DNA of 64,000 bases. It comes from Thermothielavioides terrestris NRRL 8126 (lineage: Eukaryota; Ascomycota; Sordariomycetes; Sordariales; Chaetomiaceae). Each line of letters starts with the position of its first letter. Positions within the stretch are counted from its first letter, which is position 1. The stretch lies in assembly GCF_000226115.1 (NCBI RefSeq), contig NC_016457.1, forward strand, positions 8,246,001-8,310,000, read 5' to 3'. This document shows positions 12,826-25,095 of this stretch, in pieces. The notes beneath the pieces are model-generated. The model was not told where the DNA came from, searched no databases, and worked only from the letters and a program-made list of their open reading frames with translations. The translations under genes were made by a program, and so were the position numbers.

Positions 12826-14546
12826 TTATTGGCCGTCCCAGAAAGACGGCAGAGTGCTCTCGGTCGGCGACTCGGTGAGGGTGGGCATGCCGTAGTCGTT
12901 CATCCAGAAGGCCGGGTCGTCCTCGAGCGAGGTGAGGCCGCTGAAGGCGGGGGCGCTGGTGGTGAGCAGGGTCGGATCGTCGCCCGCCATGGACGCCGGG
13001 TTCGACAGGAACCTGCCGGCCTCCTTCTTCATGAAGTTGAAATCCTCGAAATCCAGGCTCGCCAGATCCGCGCTGCCGAGCATGCTCGCCTGCGTGTGGC
13101 CGACTCCGAACCCGCCGACGGGGCCGCTGTTCTGGAAGGTGTCGAAGTCGTCCAGGGGGTTCGACAGGAAATCCTCCACCTCCGACACTTCGCCGGACGT
13201 CGACGTGGTGGTCATGGTCGGGATAGGTTCCGACCCGTTGAAATCGAAGCCACCGTAGCTCTGCGGTTGGCTGTAGCTCGAAGGGGCAAAGTCGGCCGCC
13301 TTGCTCGCCATATCCAGGCCCTCGTAGTTGCTCCAGTCGACCGATGTCGCGCTCAGGCCGGCGCTGAACATGGGCTGCTCGTAATCGGACAGGGCGCCAA
13401 AGAAGTCGGCGCTGTTGGGGATGTACGGAGGGTACTTGATACCCGAGAGGTCCAGAGGCGGCAGCTGCCCGTTGAGCTGCGCAAACGAGGACGAAGGTTC
13501 CAACAGCGGCGAAGCAGCCTCCGACTTGACTCTGCGCTGCGCTTGGGCAAGCTCGCCCGCTCCACTTCCCGCTGCAGAATCGCCGCTTGCGGCCGCGCCA
13601 AGGAGGTCGTCCATCGAGCGATTTCTCAGGCTGCTCGGGTTGGAAGCGGAGCTGACGCGGCTCAGCTGGTACGGCCCGCATTTCTGCGAGGCCTTGGCGT
13701 GCTTGTACGTTGGCTTGTGGTGGCCGTTGCCGTCAAACGGCAGCAGGGCGTCCGAACTCGTCGTGTGGGCACGGCGCCGGGCGCGCGAACCGGCCTTGGA
13801 ACCCTTAGACTGGGCAGCAGCACTCTCGCCCTCGCCCTCATCCGAGTCCGACTCGGGCACCGTGTCGAGCTTGGGCTCCCTCTTGTGTGCGCAGGTGCAG
13901 CGGCCGCCATGATTGCAGCAGCAGCTTTCTGCAGGCAGAGGTCAGGCATCACGGGAGCAAGGGCTTGATCAATCAATCAGACTCGACGATGCTCACCCTT
14001 GTGACCGTCGATCACCGGCCTCAAGTGCACGCACTTGTGTGTCTTCTCGCCGCAATCGCACTTGACGTGCGCGGCGCGCGATTTGCGCATCGCCCGGCAG
14101 TGCTGGCATTGCGATACCGGCCGTCCCTTCTTGTTGATGTGCTGAAGGGGGCGGTCTGCGTCCCTCTGTTAGCCAACTGACTGGCGCATCCATATTACCC
14201 CGCGATGCGCGAGCGAGAATTTGGAGACGGTACGGGGGCAGACCGCCTGGAGCTGGGGGGCCATTGATGAGGGGAAGCAACCAGGGGCACCGGCTCGAGG
14301 CCCCCGCATCACAGTGAGCCCCGCTGCCATGCGCTGCCGCTGCTGGCGGAAGGCAGAGCTTCCGGTGCCCCTCGGTTGCAACCGGCCGAAGCAAAGCGCA
14401 ACTGCACCCGTCGAAAATCGGAAAGGCGCCGAGCAGGAGATGCAGCCATAGGAGGGCGAAAATCACTCACCGTGGTGCTGGCAATTGCTAACGCGATGGC
14501 CTCTCACACAGGCCTCGCAGGCCCACTTCTCACCGTCAATGAGCAT
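12826..14546 (-). CDS. Copper-fist DNA-binding transcription factor (445 aa)
   Basis: Three exons on the minus strand: 14546-14471, 14155-13997 and 13928-12826. The introns are 315 and 68 nt, with consensus GTGAGT/GTGAGC donors and CAG acceptors, and phases close exactly. The N-terminus is a complete copper fist: Zn ligands C10, C13, C22 and H24, the RGHR motif, and the minor-groove KGRP motif at 35-38. A cysteine-rich copper-binding part follows, with C42/C45, CDC at 58-60, C67, CCC at 81-83 and CTC at 89-91. The rest (about residues 100-445) is Ser/Asp/Phe-rich with acidic stretches and one isolated Cys, suggesting an activation domain. The family senses Cu(I) and controls copper uptake or detoxification genes. 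Mac1/GRISEA-type uptake regulators carry C-terminal Cys clusters, which are absent here, so a detoxification (Ace1/AceA-like) or Haa1-like role fits better; this is inference. The 315-nt first intron is long for this window. Confidence 0.9.
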
Positions 14547-17500
14547 GGCGGACCACGGCGTGCGGATGCAGCCTGTCTGTCGAGACGGCTGCTGAGACCG
14601 AGGGTCGAGAGACGGCTCTGCGATGTCGGACAATCAAGAACGGTCCCAGTCGTCGTCGAACGCGCGGTGCCGTGGTGGGCGAGGAGATGGGCGGCGGATG
14701 CGCTAACCAGCCTGTCGCTGTGGGTGCTGCGGCGCCGGACTGCGCAGGGGAAAAAAGCAAAGCGCCCGCCCGGAGATGGCCGCACACAACACGGGAGCTT
14801 GTCGACACGAGGAGGGTCGGTCGCAGAATGCACCGCCTATAGGGTCATTGCTGGGGGTATCGGCCTGCCAAAAACATCGGTGCGAAGGTCCCGCAGACTC
14901 GGAGTCGAAGCCAGAAAACCAAACTTTGCTGGAGGAACTCCCCCAGGCCAAAATGGCGAGGGAGGAAATGAAAAGAAAAATAATGTGGGCTGGAGTGGAG
15001 ATGGAGGGGTTGTTGGCGTGCAGAATCGTCTCCCGTCGTTTCGTTGACGGCTGCCCGGTGGAGCAGGGTTGCCCTGACCGTGTAAGTCGACGAGCTTCTT
15101 TGATGCGGGATGTGGGACAGGACAGGAGCTCCTCGGGCGAGGGATGGCTGGCGGCCGGGCGGCTGGCTGGGGACGCTGTCGCAGAGGCACACGCAGGCGC
15201 AGGCGCAGGCGCAAATGCAGGGCTAGAAAGAGGTGGGGTTTCCAGGGCACGCCGCAAGACAGGATGGCCTTGCTCCAGAGGGGCTCGCCTCGCGAACGGC
15301 TGGGACGCTGGGGACGCCGGCTCAAAACGCCACTCTCAACGGGCCTGGCGAGCCGGAGTCAGCAAAGACAGCACCTCCAGCTCAGCTGACGGCACCGACA
15401 GCTAACTCGGCAGCGCGACCTGGCCAGCAGAAGCAGAGCGCCCGCGAGACCGAAAGACAGCGGGCGGACTCGTTCCGGAGATCGTTGCAGGCTAAGGCCA
15501 GGTAATTATGTCGCAGATAGGTAGCCAGGGTAGCAGTAGTGTAGTAGATCAGTGAGTTGGAGCTACAAGCCCCAGCATGACGTGCATGCGAAAATGTACC
15601 CACAGCGAAAGCTCTGAGGAGATGTGCGAAGTGCACGGCGGGTATTTAGGTAGGTAGTGTAAGGACAGATCAGAATCAATGTCTGTTCACGAATAACCTC
15701 CGTACTGTGTAACAGAGCGAAGGCCAAAGGGGAAGACCAAAAAGCCTGCATTGCGAGAGCAGCCGGAGCATCGCCGCGAGGGAGGTGGGCTCCATTTATT
15801 TCCCAACGTCGGCCCGGCGTGGGACTGGGCTGGTGCACACTTCGTCCACATTAAGGGTCGCCGTGGGATTTCCCACTTGTGGATGCTTCGCGAAACTGGG
15901 GCGCTGGGGTGAAGGACGAGCGAGCGAGTCTTGTGCCTGCTCTGCTGCCCTGCCCCCGGCCTGCTTGGCTGGCGCAACAGCAAGTGACGAAACGGGGACT
16001 CCGGCCCAGATCGGGATGCCACAGCGCACCTTGGCGGAGGCATTGGCAGAGGTACGGAATAGGTACAATAGTTACAGGGGCTGCAGCCGCACTCCGTAGA
16101 AGGCCAACCGACACCGCCGACAAGCCGATGAGGCCGAGTTCCGGGTACATCAACGGCTAGGTCCCTCGTCCTCGCAAAATGAGTTGGCCAAAGCGTCGCA
16201 TTAGGCGAGTAACGGGTTCACGGCTTTCCCTGATAGGATCGTTCCAGCGAGAACGGGGAAAAGGAGCTAACAAGGGCCTCCAAGTTTCGCCGAAACCGCA
16301 AGATCGGCGCAGGCGAGGCACACAACTGCGACCTGCCAGGAGTGGAGTGTCCACTGCGCAGCGCCGCGGGCAAGGCGTGGGGCGTGGTGGGGACAGTCAA
16401 GCTCCTGCGTGGGCCACTTACAGGAAATGGAAACGTGAACACTCAACATTCGATTGGAGGAAACGGCCGTAAAGTGGGCCGCGCCAATGCTTCAAGGGAA
16501 TACACGGATACACGGCCTGTAGTGTACTGTACACTACGCTTTGCACACACTCCAACCTGCTGACATAGAGGGCGGGGCCTTAATCAGAATCTCAGACTCA
16601 GAGAGACAAAACAACAAATTGAAATGCAAAAACAATACCATTCTCAAGTGTATCTCGCCGAGGTCTCCTATATGCTCTATTTCCTTCCCCGTTCAAAACA
16701 GTCCCTGAGTTATTGAGCTGGTAGCTTTGAAGTGATACACCACAACCCTTGTCTTCTGTACTGAGGTGTCTCGCTACGAAACAAACCCGGGTTGTAAATG
16801 TAAGGTACGTACAGAATGCATACAGAGTAGAGGTCCCGTACGGAGTTGGCTCGTTCCTCCCTTGTCGGTCTACACTTTTGCCTGCTGCCACACGGAAGGG
16901 GCGCAAGAATCCGAGTCTTGCCATCCAACGTCGCTGCCCATCTTACATCTCATCCAAGTTTCCTGAAGAATTTGGGCAGCATCGGAAAACCCCGGCATCT
17001 GTGATATTGCCAAAGGCGCTGTCCTCTCCCCGCAACTTCCATCCCAGGACTCGCAGGCTTGCTCCCCTCGGCTCTGACCGTCCCACGGACCGGCGAGTTG
17101 CCGAGTTCTTGCCGCAAGCTTGGCGATTACACACTCGCTACCTCCTTTGATACGGAATAACCACGCCCAGCCCACTTGTGAAAGGTTCGGTCATCGCGGG
17201 CAATCCTGTGATAAACGGATCCCGTGGACAGGTGGGGTGCCTAAGACATGTCGTTCCCAGCACAACGTCTCCGCGGGTAAACCCTCCCCCGACCTCCCTC
17301 CCCGTCCCCTCCCCCACCCAATCGAAGGGTACAGGGCAGGATCGGGCCGGCCGCACATCAGGTACCGACTTTGCAATTTTCCGCGTGTTTATTTTTTTGC
17401 GTTCTCTTGTTACTACCTCTTACTTGAGTAACGAAGTAAGCGTGCAGGTTATCATGCTCGAGATGAGTGGTTCATCAACCGCGCACTTTGGGATGGTTGT

Positions 17501-20500
17501 GTCACTTCCTGCCTCGGTACCGTGGTCCCTGTACTTCCTACCTTGCTGCGATGACAACAATAGGCCGCCACACCACACGAACATCCACTCAGGCCACGAA
17601 ACCAAGCCGGAGGCGGTCCGTTTTTTGACCTGTCAGGCAAGCAAACCTGCGTCTGTCGTGGCTTGTGAGACCTCGTTCAGCAACCCCGGGCTCGGAGGGC
17701 AGAGCGCCTGGAATGAGGGGCTCGGTGATGCAAGTCCCGCTCTGTTGGGAGAGTTGGCGACGGCCGCCTGCAGGTTGCTGGTCATTGGAGCGCAGGATTG
17801 ACATCCCGCACTCGCCAACTGGAGCCGACTTGAGCCTATTCTGTTGCTGTGCAGCATGGGTGATGCTCCGCAGCCTCACCAGGCCAACAAGGCCACCTTA
17901 TAGGCCATCTTGGCGACACCCGGCTTCTCTAAGAGACTCTGCAGCTTTGGCTCTTTGGGCTCCCCTGTTGCAGTCGTTTAATCAGAGGCAAAATGTTCAA
18001 GACGCTAACGTTATTGCCAGCCGCCGTGGAGCCGAGCCGGTCACGCTGCGGTGCCAGTCCCCTTGATGCGAACAACTGCGGGACGACTGCAGACTGAGTG
18101 ATAGTTGAAACCAACGTCCGACAGGATTCGCCATGTCAATGGAACCCCGTGGCCGGCTTTCGGCCGGATTGCTGCCCACCTCTCAGCGCGGAGAGCCCAG
18201 CGCAGCGAAGATCGTCGTCAAGTCTAAGATGGCGCGACTTTGCCAAGTGCTTGGGATTCCCAGGCGCAGACTTGGCAACAGGCACCGTGTAGTAAGTCGC
18301 GGAGATGGTTGTGTTGCTGACCAGCCAATCCAGCTGCAATTGGACCCCAGCGGATCGAGAAATTGCCTTGGCATCGGCGTCCGCCGATCGGATCATTCCT
18401 CCGCCCAGCCATCATCACCCCCGCGACAACTTGGTGCTCCGGCAGCGTTGCGGTGGGGTCAGGGCCCGGTCTTCGAATCGGCCCTGGGAGCGCCACAAGT
18501 TCCATGGTGTGAGCGCCGCCGCCCCAATTCTGTAAAAATTTTTCACCCACCCACAAAAGTTTCTCGCTGGCTTCCCCAGCAGCCGTCTGCAGAGAGACAG
18601 TTCGGGCATTCGCCATGAATGCCATCCATGACTTTCCAACGACGAGACGGGCACTGATGACAATGCCCCAACTGGCCTAACCCCCCCTTCCCCCACCCCC
18701 GAAACCCCCCAACCCCGGGGTCCCGGATTTCGACCTTGGCCGTGCTCGACAAGACGTCGCCCCGGATTGGACCGACTAATGGTCAGCTGCAGCCTCAACA
18801 ACTGTGAAGCCATTGGGCCCTCTAGCCGGTCGGCGGTCGTTTGGTGCGGCATGGCCACTCAGTCGCGGCGTACCCAGCACGGAGAGCTCTGCTGCGTAAC
18901 GGCATCGGCATAACTAGCGTCAGCAACAATCCATCAACGAGTCGGACCTGCAATCGGGACCGTGAGCCATTGGACGGCGACTCTCTATCGACGCGCTCGG
19001 GATCTGAGTTTTGGGGAAAACCAGACAGCGCGGCGCAAGTACGGCCGGCTGAGCAGTCATGCGCTGTCACGATCTGCTCCGCGCTCAGAGAGACGACCCG
19101 AAGCTTGTGCGTGCGTACCGGGTGGATCAATCGTCGCGTCTTTCATTCCCTCTCTGTTTGCGGGAAAGTTCAGAGAAGTTGCGGTGTCTGACCGCCAGAC
19201 AACATCGACTCCGGGAATTGCACCTGACCACGGCGTCACTGTTCCACGAAACGCGACCATGAGACATCACACCCGAGGTCAGCCTCCTTGTTGCGCCTGC
19301 AAGTGCAGGTCCGTGCAGAAAAATGGGAAGCTGCCCAGAATCTTCGTGTACCCAGTTAACTGCTTGTTGAGGCAGCACGCGACGCACCCGCCACACCACC
19401 TTCAAGGCCGTTGGTAACCCTGGAGTTCCCGCCATGCACCGTCAGTGGCCATGGTCAATTGTCCCTGCTCAACAACAGTCTTGGCTCCCCTGCTCGGATG
19501 TACAGAGTATCATGAGGGGGCGCCCGCCGCCAATATCAACTCGCCAGTTGAGCGCCTCGCTGGGTCTGGCGCAAAGGCGACACCCCATGGTCCGCTGCAT
19601 TTGAGGCACTCCACTTTGAGAAACCCCGCCAGCAACCGGCTGTCCGACATACACACTCAGCAGGCAACTGACGGAGTAACTGCAAGGTCGGTTGTCTCAG
19701 CTGGAGAACCAATGGCCCGGCTCGCCGGGCTCGGACAGGTCCAAGTGAACGTGGGTGATTGCCCAATTTGCGCCATGATGACGGCTGAGCGGAACGTCTT
19801 TTTGGGGGGTGGGCAATGGAGAGAACGATCGGCATGCTGCTTTCCAGCAGCATCCTTCCGTCGGCCTTCTAGAAGCACGTTCCCAAGAGCGTGCTTGGTG
19901 GCTTGTGGCGAGAGCCGCGAGCGGCCATTTAGCTGGAAGATTTCGGCGCTTCCAAAGCAACCTCAAAGCTCCCAAAGCATCAGGGCGTCCCCAAGATGTC
20001 GAGATATCTTGGGCTTTTCCTTGGCAGCCCTCTGCCACATCACTAAATTAGGGAGCTGGTGCGGGTGGCGCCAGCCACGCCATGCACCTCCCGGATGCGG
20101 CGTCGGTCTGACAGATTTTCAAGCCCGCCAGCTCGGGATGCTTCTGACCACTGGACTTCGTGTCGCGGTCTCGGTCTCTTTCCAGTGCTGACTCGGAGTA
20201 GCCGTGGAAAGCTCATTTGCTTACACTTGACCTCCTTCCCAACGGCCACTAAACTCTCGAATTTCCAGATTGGGAAGTTCAGCGGTATTGGTTGCTCATC
20301 ATTCGCCTTCCAGATCCAGCGAGCTTCAAGGTTATTTCCTTGCCTGGGCTTTCTTTGGAAACGCCATTCACGACCCCCACGCCGAGACCTCCTCGAAGAC
20401 CCAGGTGGCGGCCACTCCATGCCTCTGTCGACGCCATGGCAGAGCACGCGCAGCACGGATATGGTGGGCAGCTTGCCGGTGAAGTCCGCCGGTCCGGGCT

Positions 20501-22257
20501 TCAACCTCGCCGTCTCTTGGGGTGTTACAGTTTTTCCCACCCCAGCAGTGGACGCACACGGTGGCTTGCCAGTTCATATGCAATCGAAAGCCAAGAGCTC
20601 GCCGCCCGTCGGCGAGATGTCATTTTGGGCTGCTCCGGCGTACGCGACCGGCGCCGAGCCCAGATGCTTCTGCACGAAGCCGACTTGGCGGTGGACTTGG
20701 CAGACGCGCGAGCCTGACTGCTTGCATGCCCGCAAGCGTACCTTGCGCAAGGTGGATAGTTGACGCCACCGATCGTGGGCTTCAACTGCACTAGTTAGGC
20801 GGGGGAGTTTGACGACCTGCATTGAGTGACACGCGTGCCTCGTCAGCCGCAATGGTTGGAGGCATCGTTTGGCGTGTCATCCGGGACGGTGAACGAGCAG
20901 AAGAGAGGCCTGAGACTTCTTTGAACTGCCATGGCGGGTACTCGCGACCTTCGCGTCTACCCACATCCGCCGTCACTGTCACCGTTGACGCGGATGGTGC
21001 GCCATTGGCAGAGATGAAATTTTTTTTCCTGACCCATTGCTGGGCGCCCGTGTTGAGACGTCGTCTTGATCCTCAAGGATACCCGGGAATCAGTAGAGGT
21101 TACATATGTATGAACGAAGCGATTGCAGCAGCCGTGGGTGTGACAAAGCTCCCCATCTCCCGCCCTCTTCCGCTCCCCCCTTCCTCGAGAGCATGCGGGG
21201 GCGGAAGGGCCAAACGTTATGAATGGTCGTAACCTCGGTTACTCCAGCCCAGCTTGCATATGCGCCCGCCATGTGTGGCGCTCGTGGTGCTTGTCTAGCT
21301 GGGCTCTCTCTCAGATGGTATTGGCGCATCGCGATCGAGCCTGGCCTGACTGAGCCAATGCCGATGAGACGACATCGGAGTCGTCCGTAGGTGTTATCCA
21401 GCGCGGCTTACATCGGAGGTCGCCGCCTGTGCGAACACCAGAGCAAACTATTGCTGCGACGACTCGACGACAAGTCGAATCGAATCGGATCAGGTAGGTT
21501 CGCCAGGTTTTTGGTGGCGCTGATGACGACGGGGAGCGCGGCTTGTGCTGCCGGCCGGTCGGAACGCAACGCAGCAGGGAGGATGGGAGGATGGAGGATG
21601 CTGTTGTCGTTGGAGTGTAGTTAGTTCTCCCCGTCGTAGTCGTTGTCGTACGGCGCGCCATGCCACGAAGAGCGATTCGGCGGTGAGTTGCACCAACGAC
21701 TCCGCCGTCAAATGACGCGCCCCCTGCAGACGCGCTGCGCTGTTGGTCTGTCCTGGGAAGCACGGCAGAAGGAAGCACTGGCAGGTCTGTTTCTCTTCGC
21801 ACTCAGCTGTGGATGGTCTGCATGTCCGGATGCGAGCTTCTGTGATGTGGATTTGGGATTGGGGGACTATCTTTTCTCCTGACCTCCTCCCAGCCCTGTC
21901 GGTAGTGGGCTTGCTTGCACTGCAGGACCGCTCGGCTGGTTTTCGGATTGTCACTTGTATTACCCATGAGATAACACGATATCAAGACTTTGCCTTGAAC
22001 AAGCACCCGGTATCTGACATCTCTAGCTTTGCTGTTGGCGTTTCTTGGCCGGGTCTCGGCGATAGAGGAACTGCAGGACAGCCAAGACGATCTGCAGATC
22101 CCAAGCAAGCACAGATTGCGCATCTGACTTTCTCGGTTGTATCGTGCCTTGCTTGGCAGAAAGATGACCTCGATGATGGCAACACCGCGTGTGCAGTCTG
22201 CAGCGGTAAGATTCGGGCTGAGTGATCGCCGCGCCCTCTCCGTCGCCCGTCCCGTGC
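14547..22257. other. 7.7-kb gene-poor region
   Basis: The part next to 14546 should hold the promoter of the copper-fist gene. Beyond it many short overlapping frames occur on both strands, but none shows a known domain, a credible exon chain or sustained fungal codon bias. A short GGCGCA-type minisatellite lies near 15190-15215. Base composition is ordinary, not RIP-like. I see no tRNA, rRNA or transposon ends here. Confidence 0.45.
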
Positions 22258-22267
22258 CGGCCCAGTG
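22258..22267. repeat. Left target-site duplication of the MITE-like element
   Basis: CGGCCCAGTG occurs here and again exactly at 22699-22708, immediately outside the inverted-repeat element. A 10-bp direct repeat is the size expected for Mutator-like transposition. Confidence 0.6.
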
Positions 22268-22461
22268 GGTTATGGCTAAAGAGGTCCCGCCAAGACTAAT
22301 TTCGGAGACTGCCGCTTACAAGTATTTACAATCGCCACGGCGTGAGCGGGGCCACGACGGAGCCGCGACGACTTCGAGCAACATCAACAACGAACAATCG
22401 CAAAGACTTGTTGCAACAACTTTATAAAACCTCAACCAAATCGAAAAAAAAAAAACCAAGT

Positions 22462-22515
22462 TAACCCTCACCCTAACCTTGACCCTCACCCTAACTATAA
22501 CCCTTACCCTAACTA
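22462..22515 (+). repeat. Degenerate interstitial telomere-like repeat
   Basis: About eight imperfect units of the fungal telomere C-strand motif CCCTAA (ACCCT, CACCCT, AACCCT, TACCCTAAC) lie in tandem inside the MITE-like element. An A-rich run (about 22446-22457) precedes them. The array is too short and interrupted to be an active telomere. Confidence 0.7.
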
Positions 22516-22540
22516 GCGGGGGGCTGGCGCCGCCCCCCGC
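22516..22540. repeat. GC-rich perfect hairpin
   Basis: GCGGGGGGC at 22516-22524 pairs with GCCCCCCGC at 22532-22540 around a 7-nt loop. It lies directly after the telomere-like tract. The run of G on one strand could also form a quadruplex. Confidence 0.6.
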
Positions 22541-22708
22541 ACCCCCGGCGAACTAACCCGTGGCTAACCCGTGGTGATAGTGCAAACCCCTTGGCGATAG
22601 CGAAAACGCCTTGGCGATCGGGGTTGCGTAAAAACGTTGTAAAAACATTGCCGACAATTGGCCGAAGTTAGTCTTGGCGGGACCTCTTTAGCCATCAGCG
22701 GCCCAGTG

Positions 22709-23278
22709 AGGGCTTGGAGGAAAAGGAGGTGCGGATCGCCCCACTTTGTCCCGTCCGCTCCCGAAGCTCTGGGGTTCTTGGTTCTCCATCTCTCCGGGGG
22801 GTAAGGTGGAGACGCCATGCTTGCTGCAAAGCCAACCACTCATTGTTCTCGAACTTCTGCGGGCATCGGATGACATGACGTGCTGGTACAGTACAACTCT
22901 GGGTTGTGCCTTTTCATGAACCTTTTGCTTACGGATACGCGACAACATAGGCAAGGTACAGTACTGTGCTTTTAGAAAGCAAAGGAATTGCTCACCGCCG
23001 TGAACTGTTGTGCACCCAATACAACGTTGTCCGGCAGTTGCAGGATCGCGGGGCCAATTGAGTCGGCGGGGAACGCAACAGAGCTGATTCCATTCGCTCG
23101 CTCGGGTAAGCAAGGCGAGTCGGGGTGCAGGTGTCGAAGCTTTGCCGTCTTACCTGCGATCGGGCCGAGTCGGGTGAGACATAGGTTGTTGCCGGCGACG
23201 TGCAGACGGAGAGCGAGGGATGCGAAGCCTGCGAAGCCTTTGAGTCCGAGTGCTGCGTCGACACTCGCAATTCGTGCA
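22709..23278. other. Upstream region of the ketopantoate reductase gene
   Basis: No gene recognised. An open frame from 22988 runs in phase with the chosen start at 23279. It lacks a recognisable domain upstream, so I treat it as promoter and leader. Confidence 0.45.
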
Positions 23279-24714
23279 ATGGGTGCCCCTGAGGCCCCCG
23301 AGGCCCCCGAGGCCCCCAAACCCGGCGCCGACCCGGAGAGGTACGGTGGTTATTGCCCCAGGGTGGCACAGCTCGTGAGGAGGACGAGTATGATGAGCAT
23401 CAGGCTGACCGCAGCAGGCCGGTCCACATCGTCTTCGTCGGCGCCGGCGCCGTCGGCTGTTTCTACGCCTCACGCCTGCACCATGTAAGTCCGACGCCGG
23501 CCAGACCGGTCATCGCGGCATGAGATCAGCGCACTCACTGACTGACGCCACGCGTCCAGCCGTCTCACAACATCCATGTCTCACTCATTGCCCGCTCCAA
23601 CTACAAGGCGCTCGCTGAGCACGGCGTCCAGCTGCAGACCCGCACCTTCGGCAACTACACCTTCCGCCCGCACGCCGTGTTCCCCTCGGTCGCCGCCGCC
23701 GCGACCGACCCGGGGCCGTCGGGCGCCGGCCCGCACGGCTGGGACTTCATCATCGTGACCACCAAAGCACTGCCCGACCGCTCCGACGACAGCGCGCTGA
23801 TCGCGCCGCTGGTCGGCCCGCGCTCGTGCATCGTGCTGATCCAGAACGGCGTTGGCGTCGAGGAGCCCTACCGCGCCCGCTTCCCGACCACCCCCATCGT
23901 CAGCGCCGTCACCGTCATCTCGGCCGAGCAGACCGCCCCGGGGACGGTGCGCCAGAACCGCTGGACCCGCATCCACCTCGGGCCCTACTCCAACTCGGCT
24001 TCCTTCTCCTCCTCGCCCGCCGAGCCCGTCCTCCCGCGCGGCGACGACACCACCGGCGCGCTGTCCCCGACCGCGTCCGCCGTACCCTCCTCCCCCTCCT
24101 TCACCTCCTCCCCGCGCAACAACAGCAACGACCCCACTACCGCCGCGCCGCTCGACATCCCCGCCCTCCAAGCAGCCGGCGCTGCGCGCGCGGCCCAGCT
24201 CGCCGACTGGTGGACGCGGCTGGGGGGGCTGCGCGACGCGCTGGTGGCGGACGAGCTGGGCCTGCAGACGCTGCGGTGGCACAAGCTGTGCATCAACGCG
24301 GCGTTCAACCCGGCGGCGGTGCTCTCGGGCGGGCGCGGCAACGCCGACATGGCGCGCGACGCCGAGCTGCGCGCCCACCTGGCCGGCGTCATGCGCGAGA
24401 TCTGGGAGGAGGCCGCGCCCGCCGTGCTCGGCCGGCCCTTCCCGCCCTCCATGGCCGGGCCCGAGCGCATCCTGGCCAGCACCGAGCGCAACGTCGGCAG
24501 CAAGCCCAGCATGCTGCTCGACTGGGAGGCCGGCCGGCCCCTGGAGATCGAGGTCATCTTGGGCAATCCCATACGCATCGCCAGGGCCAGGGGCGTCGAG
24601 CTGAGGCGGCTGCAGACTGTTTATGCGCTGGTGAAGAGTATGCAGGAGATGAGGGACAGGAGGAAGAAAGAGGAGAGGGCAGGGGAGGAGGGGACGGTGA
24701 AGAGCAAGTTGTAA
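23279..24714 (+). CDS. Ketopantoate reductase (ApbA/PanE) family protein (about 428 aa)
   Basis: Proposed exons: 23279-23340, 23415-23484 (or 23418-23484, a NAGNAG acceptor) and 23560-24714. The second intron (GTAAGT..TCCAG) is well supported. The first intron, and therefore the start, is inferred from phase. The Rossmann nucleotide-binding motif VFVGAGAVGCFYASRL follows the first exon junction. The N-terminal domain continues through TTKALPD (the conserved Lys region) and LIQNGVGVEEPY. The C-terminal domain begins at LRWHKLCINAAFNP, with the family's conserved Lys/Asn pair, and ends with PLEIEVILGNPIRIAR. The family reduces 2-dehydropantoate to pantoate with NADPH in pantothenate/CoA synthesis. 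Filamentous fungi carry several paralogues, so the exact substrate is unproven. A Ser/Pro/Thr-rich insertion of about 50 residues separates the domains. It converges on the small minus-strand gene ending at 25096. Confidence 0.82.
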
Positions 24715-25095
24715 GGGGGGTGTTTGGCGGGAGTCGGGGGGATGTAGATACCGGTTGATGTTGAGGCAGCATGTAAAGTAAATCTCGCTGTACCTTTGTC
24801 TGATGAGGCGGCGGGCGCTCCATGCTCAGCAGCTGCAATCTTGGTGTGCGATTGGCAAAGTAGCAATGTGGTGTCTCGGCTGCAAATCATCACCTGAACA
24901 TACGGATCACCTGAGCAGCCGCAAGCTCAGGAAGGGCGAGACAGAACGCCTGCCGCGCCTTTATCCACCCCCCTTTGTCACCACCGGTGCAGGGATAGCT
25001 GGGAAGCTCCAGGCCGCCGCGTCTTCCCGCCCTCCTTTAGCTCATTCTGGATGATGTGACGTGCCATCCATGGGGTATTACTGGCGGTTGTCGAC
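24715..25095. other. Short convergent intergenic region
   Basis: It contains the 3' flanks of two convergent genes. Nothing else recognised. Confidence 0.5.

Larger units (their letters stand above)
22268..22698. mobile_element. MITE-like element with long TIRs and internal telomere-like tract
   Basis: The left end (about 22274-22305) and right end (about 22662-22694) are inverted copies sharing GGCTAAAGAGGTCCCGCC and about 12 further bases with one mismatch. An exact 10-bp direct repeat (CGGCCCAGTG) flanks the unit. The 431 bp between contain no coding frame, so the element is non-autonomous. TIR length and a 10-bp duplication fit a Mutator-like (MULE) MITE, although the repeat ends sit a few bases inside the duplication. 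The interior holds a degenerate CCCTAA tract, a GC-rich hairpin and short direct repeats (TAACCCGTGG twice, CCTTGGCGAT twice). Confidence 0.65.

Noticed and set aside
12646..13968. 440-aa plus-strand open frame
   Set aside because: It is the antisense shadow of the copper-fist gene's last exon, whose minus-strand domain and splice sites are clear.
19445..20191. 248-aa plus-strand open frame
   Set aside because: Composition looks random, with Cys and Trp scattered, no domain and no splice-supported continuation.
20430..20860. Possible gene fragments on both strands near 20.4-20.9 kb
   Set aside because: Some frames have G/C third-position bias on each strand, but they conflict with each other and no consistent exon chain could be built.
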